A DNA stretch of 64,000 nt, taken from the NCBI GenBank assembly GCA_018907035.1, contig JACCIC010000124.1, positions 1,220,501 to 1,284,500 on the forward strand, in the 5' to 3' direction. The DNA comes from Sycobia sp. Sy_11. Lineage: Eukaryota > Arthropoda > Insecta > Hymenoptera > Epichrysomallidae. The notes beneath the pieces are model-generated. The model saw only the letters and a program-made list of their open reading frames with translations. It made no database searches and had not been told where the DNA came from. Shown here in pieces: positions 57,688-64,000 of the stretch. Numbering within the stretch: the first letter of the stretch is position 1; the number at the start of each line of letters is the position of its first letter. Both the position numbers and the translations under genes were made by a program.

Positions 57688-59585
57688 TGCAATGGGAATT
57701 GCAGCAACTACAACCTGAAAATGAAAATAAGAGTAAATGAAGATAAAAGTAAAATTAGCGAGGAAAGTTATATGGATGCATGTAACAAATAAAAGGTATT
57801 CGCATAGAAGGAGGAAAATAAAGCAAATGATACGTGCAGATGAATAAAGACATATGCAAATAGAAAAAATTATTAATGACACTGTTCGCAGAGAAGAAAA
57901 GGAAGATAGAAGGAGAAGATTGAAGCAAGACATGAATGCATGTAATAAAAAGGAAAGACATGTATAGAAGTGACAGCAAGAAAAGTATAGAAAAAAAGGA
58001 AGGAATTCAGATAGAGAGAAAGAAAAACAAAGAGATACAGATGAACACAGATAGTTAGACGCATGCAGAAGAAGAGAGAGAGAGAGAACATAACCTCGAA
58101 ACGGGGAAATGAGATGATGAAATTGTAAAGTAGACGCGAGTGAAAATACTAAATTAAAGAGATAAAATAAAAGAAAATAAAGAAACAAGCATACATGGCA
58201 AAGGTCCAAAAGCCATGTAGACACTGCAAGCGGGAAGTGGAAGATTTGAAGACACGTGGCCGCATCAGGTTATGTGCAACATACTGAACGAACGCAAAGA
58301 AGCCGCATACACAAAAAACCAGGAAGCAGCAACAACAATCGAGCTCAACGATGTCAGCTCAACTAGCAGGAAGGGCGCGTGGAGACGCTGAAAAAACACA
58401 ACAAGATTAGTGAGAGTCGGAGATACACAGTGTGCGACGTCCGCACTGCAGACGACCGCACTGGAAGTAGCAGCCAACGTGAAGACGGAAGTCGCCGCGG
58501 AGAAAGAGCGGCCAACAGCGCCACCGCTCTTAGCGGCGCCGTACCGAACTACCAACATGGAGACTTATATATAGATATATCTCCCGAGTAAATTTGAAAT
58601 TGGCGCGCGAAATAAGTCAGAAAACCAGACATTGCAGACCGATAATGTCGGTCGAAATGGTATGAAGATGACGGAAGAGCCCGAGATTGGCGTAGATCGG
58701 AGAAGACGCACGATAATTGGTGCAAATCGGGGAAGAAGGTTAATAATTGGATGATGGCGAAAAGAGGAGCTGCGATTGGAGAATCGGAGATGAAGACCAA
58801 GAAGAACTTGAGAAGATTGAAAAAGCCGGTAGAATCGACACGTGTCGCAGCCATTGTTGAAAAAGAAAGGAAGTTTGAAGTGAAAAGGGAAAGCCGCGAG
58901 GTAGTTAAGTGACGGAGATTGTGTACGGAAGGGAAGAGTGTAGAAGGTCGGGGACGATAGACAGTTCGGGAAGTGGAGTGGTGCGGAGACAATATTTGTG
59001 CCAGTGGTGTAAGCCGGTGTGCGGACCCGGGACAGCAGATACGTTATCTCTGTTCTCTCTCTCTCCAAGGGAGATCACCGCGGAAGAGGAGCCGAGAGCA
59101 GCAGCGAGCGCACGAGGGGACGCCCTCGCCTATAATTAGCGGTAGCGGGTGAGTGGGCCTGCGCGCCCTTAACTTGAAATATTTTATGTAATGTATGGTA
59201 TGCGAGCGGGGAAAGGGGTACGCGGAGGAATTTAAGCAGCGGCGGCCACCAAGAAGGGAGGGAAGTAAGGGTTTTTTTTTGAGAGTAGTTTTAAGAGCGC
59301 GGGAGTCGGCGGACGCAGCCACGTTTTGCGTGTAACCGAGCGGGACGTACAATCTTGCGTCAATCTGTATTTGTTTCGTAATAAATGGATTCTTTGGAGT
59401 CATCGAGGTAGTTAGATTGTTTTCTTTCAATATATAAAACCTATATATATATATATAAATCTAAACATAAAATCTCAACACATAAATCTAAATATATATC
59501 CAGCCAGAGTTCCCGCCCTGGAAGCAGTCCGGAGAAGAAAAGGGGGTAAGGAAATTACGTAACGAGCGGAAGTCCGCCCAACGTT

Positions 59586-59588
<3 letters not shown>
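57688..59588 (+). repeat. Gypsy 3' LTR (family C)
   Basis: It starts TGCAATGGGAATTGCAG after the polypurine tract and ends CCGCCCAACGTTACA against a (TA)n tract, about 1.9 kb, with TG...CA ends. A TATATATAGATAT box lies near 58566 and CGTAATAAATGG near 59378 could be the polyadenylation signal. An alternative start at TGTAACGCG (57623) is possible, which would make TGTAAC/GTTACA ends like family A. Confidence 0.6.

Positions 59589-59640
<52 letters not shown>
59589..59640. repeat. (TA)n/(GT)n microsatellite
   Basis: TA run followed by GTGTGT, directly abutting the LTR end. Confidence 0.95.
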
Positions 59641-60134
59641 TTATTTATTTATTTATAAGTTCTCATATAGTTATAATTAAGTTTATGTATATGTGCACCT
59701 CCAATACGGATTGCAGATTAGATGAAGATGGACATGAGAAATTGTGTTTTCAATTTTATTTCAAAAAAATGGTATGTATTTGCATTTGTATCTTAATAAA
59801 GAATTAATAATTCATACAGTCGAGTTATTTTAAAATTTTACGTAAGGTTAATTCTGCGAATGTGGAGTGTACTAATATGGTAATTATGAATATGGACTGT
59901 AAGCTTGTCATAATTATTATATCAATAATTATTCTACCAATTTGTTTTTTAATATATATATATACACATCAGTATGCAAAGTATGTTTATGATAATCTAG
60001 GTGGCAGACGGATATGATATTTCACGATTATATCTGATTATATATTTCATACATATCTCAATATATTACTTTTACTCATAAATAACTCTAATACTTATTA
60101 AATATTTTACAGGTTTGAAGATGATTAACATTAG

Positions 60135-62684
60135 AGAAATAGTTTCAGAAATCCAATTGGGCAAAACAATGATGATGAAGATGATGTTAATAATTATTTG
60201 TTTTAATTATTACTTATTAGTCATATTTTTGTCCTGGTATATAGTAAAGAGCCAAATAGTCGATATCACCTTAAAATAATTACCGACCCCACATATATGA
60301 CTCGTTTTTTTGAAACCTAAATGGATGATTTAATGAGAAACTTTTTCGTGATTTTAATGGATTTGAAAATGATAAAATATTTTTGGATCTTTTCGGAGTA
60401 AGTGCTCTATATTAATCTTTATTTATTTTAAAATCTGTAAAGATATGTTGTTGATTATTAAAATATTAATTCATTAAATTAAATAAATGGAAATTTGTAA
60501 TAAAATAATGAATGAAGAGTTAAACAATATCATGTAAAATAAATTTTTTGCCGTTTTTATCATAAGTTAGAGAATTATATCATTTATTATAATAAATTAA
60601 ATTATTGTATGATTAGAAACAAAATTAAGAATCTTATTGTACAATATGAAGCGTATTAAATATTTTACTTTCTTTTGCTAAATTTTCATCAGAAAAGACT
60701 TAGGTACTTTTATTTTCATAATATTGTTAATAAAAAGAATTTCTTTAAAATACTTTTTTCATTTTTAATGTAAGAATCTTTTTGAAATTTTATTATATAT
60801 TGTATATAATATAAAATATATAAAATTTATTATAATAAAATACTTATATATAATATACTTTATCACGGGGTACTTATTGAATAACTACCCGGTAAAAGCA
60901 ACCGTTAACAGAAAAAGCGTGTAAAAAGCCCCAAACGGTTTAAATTTTTTTTAAAAACAATTTCCGTGGACCGTAGGTTCTTTACTATTATTTTTCCTCG
61001 GACTTACCTTTTATTCTGGAATTTATTTATTTTTAATTTATATCAATAATAAATTATATGAATAGATTATTAATAATCCAGGAAAGGACGGAACAATTAT
61101 CAGGTACAGGGGGATATTATGAGATTTTCTATTACAAACAAAAAGAAAGAGAAAAATTTATTTATTTGAATAGATGAAAATCTTAAGATTTATTAAGTTT
61201 TATAAAATTATAATAAATAATACCCTACTCCCATCTAATATGCACTCGTGCTATGTTAACGCACGTTTCCATTCACACAGGGTGTGAGAGAAAAACTTTA
61301 CAAGTCTATGAGAGAGATCAAACAACAGGAGCGCCTCCTTGCGGAGAACAATTATTAAATAATAATATAATAAATAATAATATGATATAATTAAATTATA
61401 TTAATATATAATTAAATAATAATATAATAATCCGATAAAGAATAACTATTATCGAAAGATGCGCGCGCGCTTGCTGTTCTTATAACTACTACTCTATGTT
61501 AATATCTCTCTATCTCTTTCACACTTTGATTTGATAAACTAAATATGTATAATATTTAAATTACTATGCCAATCGCTCTATATTGAATAAAATGAATAAA
61601 AATTATTATTCAACGAATTCCAAATAAATATAAGTATTAAGATTCACCAACCTTAGAAAGCAACGCCGAAAATTTACTACTCAACGTTGAAAAAAAACTT
61701 GGTCTCCAAACTCTTTACGATGAAAACTCTTCCGAGTTTTCGTCAAAAAGAATACCGGCCGGCATTTCTACATATATACTATTTCGGACGAACAATGTCA
61801 ATAGAGAAATCTCCAACAATTTTTATACTCTTACTTTTTGGAAAAATATTGGAAAAATATCAGAGCACACGTACCCAACGATTTTATTTCTACAAAAACA
61901 ACTATTATTCAACTATATTATAATTTTCAAAATTTTGTATATTATAATATATATTATTATAATATACCTATACCTAAATATCTCTTCTGTCTTTTATTTT
62001 TCCCTCCAATTCTCCTTCCAATACATATATGAAGAACTTCCTATATGTGTTACAAATTATATATAATATAATATATATAAAATATATACAACTTTTCTTA
62101 TATATTATATTAATACATTCTATTTTCAATTAAGTTAGTAAAATAATGAATTCATTTTTATTATAAAAGTAGATGATTATTCAAATACATTGCCAATGCA
62201 AAAAATTTTGATAAAAAGGGTCCTCGTGATGAAATTTTGACACCCAATGATGATTCAAACTCAAGGTTCTTTTGTATGTATTTCATATTTTAAATTAATA
62301 ATCTTTTAAATATACCTTTTATTAAAGCTTTGTAAATAATTGAAGATTTTTTAAATAGAAAATTTAGTGGAAAAAATCTTTGTGAGGAATTGTTAGCCTT
62401 CTTCTGAAATACCAACAAATAGTCAAAAATTAGATTCTAATATCGATGGAAAGTAAGTAATGAATTGTACAGTACAAATAAAAACAATAAAATATTTACC
62501 ATTTCTGAACGTAATTATTCATTTCATAATTGAGAATAAATACTGACCAATTGGCAAAAATTTGGCCAGGTCCATCAAACCCATGTAGTATTGAAAGGTC
62601 TATTGCATGTTCTATTTCTACTCAAATTGTAATCAGACCAAATGGAAATATTGAACAACGACGAACAATAAAAGATACAGATGG
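60135..62684 (+). pseudogene. HAX1: HAX1-like gene, decayed and TE-interrupted
   Basis: HAX1 is a mitochondrial and cytoplasmic anti-apoptotic adaptor. Candidate exons: 60135-60185 (RNSFRNPIGQNNDDEDD, after TTAG), about 60321-60397 (MDDLMRNFF, then a one-base frameshift, then RDFNGFENDK; donor GTAAGT), about 62199-62265 (KGPRDEILTPNDDSNS), 62397-62452 (PSSEIPTNSQKLDSNIDGK; donor GTAAGT), and 62535-62684 (INTDQLAKIW, RPNGNIEQRRTIKDTDG; donor GTAATA). The acidic stretch, the DDLxRxFFxDFxGF block, LRDEML-like text and RPDGxxEQRRTVxDxxG are HAX1 hallmarks from memory. The frameshift near 60345, a phase conflict between 62265 and 62397, and no clear first exon argue for a pseudogene; sequence error is possible. 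A solo LTR lies within, and a Gypsy adjoins the last exon. Confidence 0.6.
60862..62054 (-). repeat. Family A solo LTR inside HAX1-like intron
   Basis: It starts with a mutated terminus (TATCACGGGGTACTTATTG) and ends CCTATATGTGTTACA at 62054, the inverse of the family A start. It is nearly identical to 49190-49935 through 61695, except for a ~91-base AT-rich insertion at about 61350-61440. It continues beyond to the full LTR end. Confidence 0.8.
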
Positions 62685-62697
62685 TAATAAATATTTA

Positions 62698-62931
62698 TTA
62701 TATTATACGTCCCCTGAGGGGGACGTATTTCCCCTCGTCCGAATCCGGACCTTCCTCCTCCATTTCTTCTATCACCTCGGAGAAGGGTTCCGGAAGGAAC
62801 CAACTCGGAGAGATGGTGCGAGCAGATCGGTAGTCCCGACGGACTACCGACGAGGCCAAGCCATGCCCCCACATCTCCCCGAGCAGCTCCTTAAAACGGG
62901 AAACGAAGGATTCATCCATCAAATTGTCCAT
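62698..62931 (-). CDS. Small acidic ORF at 3' end of Gypsy
   Basis: A minus-strand frame of 77 codons reads MDNLMDESFVSRFKELLGEM at its start and is acidic toward its end (EVIEEMEEEGPDSDEGKYVP). It follows the pol stop at 62980 by about 50 bases on the same strand, so it may be an accessory ORF of that Gypsy element or a relic. No known domain. The stop lies at the junction with the HAX1-like exon. Confidence 0.4.
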   Translation of the reverse strand: MDNLMDESFVSRFKELLGEMWGHGLASSVVRRDYRSARTISPSWFLPEPFSEVIEEMEEEGPDSDEGKYVPLRGRII

Positions 62932-62979
62932 CTGAAATAGATAAAAGAAGGATGAACTATATTAATAGAAAGGGGAAAA

Positions 62980-63969
62980 CTATTTCTCCTTCCGTGGCCT
63001 CCCACGCGGTCTTCGTTCTGTTGGGTCCTTTCGACGAGAGGACGCCATATCTTGAGACGAAGACCGCTGGATCAAAATTTTATTTTTGCGCGGACGACCT
63101 CGTTTCCTACCCGGGACGGAACCTAATGCTTCTCGAGTATTCTCGGGATCATCCTGCGCAGAGGGCCTCGCTCTAGAATCCTCACCCGCTGGTGAAGACT
63201 CTCGCATTACAGGTGGGTCGCTCGTCACCTGATCGTGATCCAACGATGGTTGAGGATTGGTCTCTTCTTTTTCTGGTTCCAACGGCGGTTGTGATAAAAC
63301 CTCATCCTCTGGTTCCAGCGTAGAAGTGCCCTCCAAGAGATCATTTTCCCCGGGTTGGACGTACGGCTTGAGTTGTTCAGCATGAACTAACTGTTCAATC
63401 CGTCCGTCACAACCTTTGAGCTCATACGTATTAGTCCCTGTCTTTTGTACTATAACAAAAGGACCCACGTATTTAGGGGCTAATTCGGACATTATCCCTT
63501 GAGCCGTCGAAGATAAGACACGATTTTTCTTCCATACCAGATCACCCACTTGGTATGGAGAAGAATTATAACGCTTAGCGTTATAATACCCTGCTTGGCG
63601 ACGCTGTTGTCCTTGAGATCGTGTCTTAGCGGCCTCTTGGAGTTCTCTCAACTTACCCATTTTCGTTACCCAGGAGCTCTCTCTTTCTCTTTGTTGAGTT
63701 TCCGTCGTAGCTTGATCCTGGCTGCGACGGAGAGTTCGTGGCGGAGTCAGCTCTCGTCCGAAATTTAATAGAGCCAGAGAGTATCCAGTGAAACTATGTG
63801 GCGTCATATTTAGTGAGAAATTTAACTCAACGAGTTTCTCATCACACATATTATGGGATTCTTCTACGAACGCCATTATGCGGCTTTTCAAAGTCCTGTT
63901 AACCCGCTCCACTGGATTAGCCTGCGGATGGTACGGTGGAGTAAGGATATGAAGTATACCCGCTTCCAC
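62980..63969 (-). CDS. Gypsy integrase C-terminal region with AT-hooks (partial)
   Basis: The frame is open and likely continues past the window edge (minus-strand text upstream of 63969 reads on). It shows the integrase signature PPYHPQANPVERVNRTLK, a chromodomain-like or GPY/F module (YQVGDLVWKKNRVL; PKYVGPFVIVQKTGTNTYEL), then an acidic Pro-rich tail and two AT-hook cores, KRGRPRK and RGRPRK, the second at the very C-terminus. AT-hooks bind the minor groove of AT-rich DNA and could guide integration. The N-terminal core and catalytic Asp residues are beyond the window. No break was seen within this part. Confidence 0.85.
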   Translation of the reverse strand: MEAGILHILTPPYHPQANPVERVNRTLKSRIMAFVEESHNMCDEKLVELNFSLNMTPHSFTGYSLALLNFGRELTPPRTLRRSQDQATTETQQRERESSWVTKMGKLRELQEAAKTRSQGQQRRQAGYYNAKRYNSSPYQVGDLVWKKNRVLSSTAQGIMSELAPKYVGPFVIVQKTGTNTYELKGCDGRIEQLVHAEQLKPYVQPGENDLLEGTSTLEPEDEVLSQPPLEPEKEETNPQPSLDHDQVTSDPPVMRESSPAGEDSRARPSAQDDPENTREALGSVPGRKRGRPRKNKILIQRSSSQDMASSRRKDPTERRPRGRPRKEK

Positions 63970-64000
63970 TAAGTATTCGTCAATCGTACGATTTTTAAAT

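Larger units (their letters stand above)
50281..59588 (+). mobile_element. Long GC-rich Gypsy element with third ORF
   Basis: Order: decayed gag (to 51766), pol with protease, RT, RNase H and integrase (51817-55643), an env-position ORF (55666-57297), a purine-rich tail, a polypurine tract and one LTR (57688-59588). No matching 5' LTR was found upstream, so the element is 5'-truncated or its left LTR has been replaced. The coding part is markedly more GC-rich than flanking DNA. Frameshifts and stops in gag and pol make this copy defective. Confidence 0.85.

Noticed and set aside
57655..59068. Several 70-190 codon minus-strand frames
   Set aside because: They lie in the Gypsy LTR, are dominated by Ser/Phe/Leu from the purine-rich opposite strand, and have no domain.

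Overview
This is a gene-poor, AT-rich animal nuclear window. I infer an insect, most likely a hymenopteran such as an ant. The reasons are Mos1-like mariners, Penelope-like and Gypsy retroelements, 42-90 bp class introns and the closest recognisable host proteins. The species call is inference. No prokaryotic or organellar features and no CRISPR array were seen.

Only three host-gene signals stand out. (1) A complete 11-exon minus-strand gene at 36332-40502 encodes a 948-residue Cep120 orthologue (centriole assembly); all exon junctions keep phase. (2) A terminal exon at 8804-9185 looks like mitochondrial ribosomal protein S26, with no upstream exon found. (3) Scattered plus-strand exons at 60135-62684 resemble HAX1 but carry a frameshift and a phase mismatch, a solo LTR in an intron, and a Gypsy element abutting the last exon.

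Most of the rest is layered transposons. 1-7400: solo or partial LTRs of two families (A, TGTAAC...GTTACA; B, TGTGAC...GTTACA), a deleted mariner and the 3' end of a minus-strand Gypsy. 9600-16140: Penelope debris, several dead mariners and one full-length mariner with an open 345-residue transposase. 16138-22735: a Penelope-like element (reverse transcriptase plus GIY-YIG endonuclease) with inverted termini carrying hammerhead-ribozyme-like motifs, broken by an R1-like non-LTR element and by an 880 bp insertion. 25-33 kb: a hAT relic, a head-to-head pair of DDE transposon copies, a MITE and simple repeats. 33.7-36.1 kb: a dead mariner followed by a clean solo LTR. 41-45.7 kb: AT-rich DNA with a 147-bp tandem repeat and a tRNA-like SINE head. 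45.7-49.2 kb: chimeric mariner pieces, a non-LTR RNase H tail and a second intact mariner. 50.3-59.6 kb: a long GC-rich Gypsy element with decayed gag and pol and an unusual third ORF at the env position. 62.7-64 kb: the 3' end of another minus-strand Gypsy with AT-hook motifs.

Two system-level points deserve attention. First, the Gypsy third ORF lies behind a good splice acceptor and encodes a zinc-knuckle protein rather than a recognisable envelope. Second, LTR ends of several families sit directly against (TA)n microsatellites, suggesting a shared target preference.
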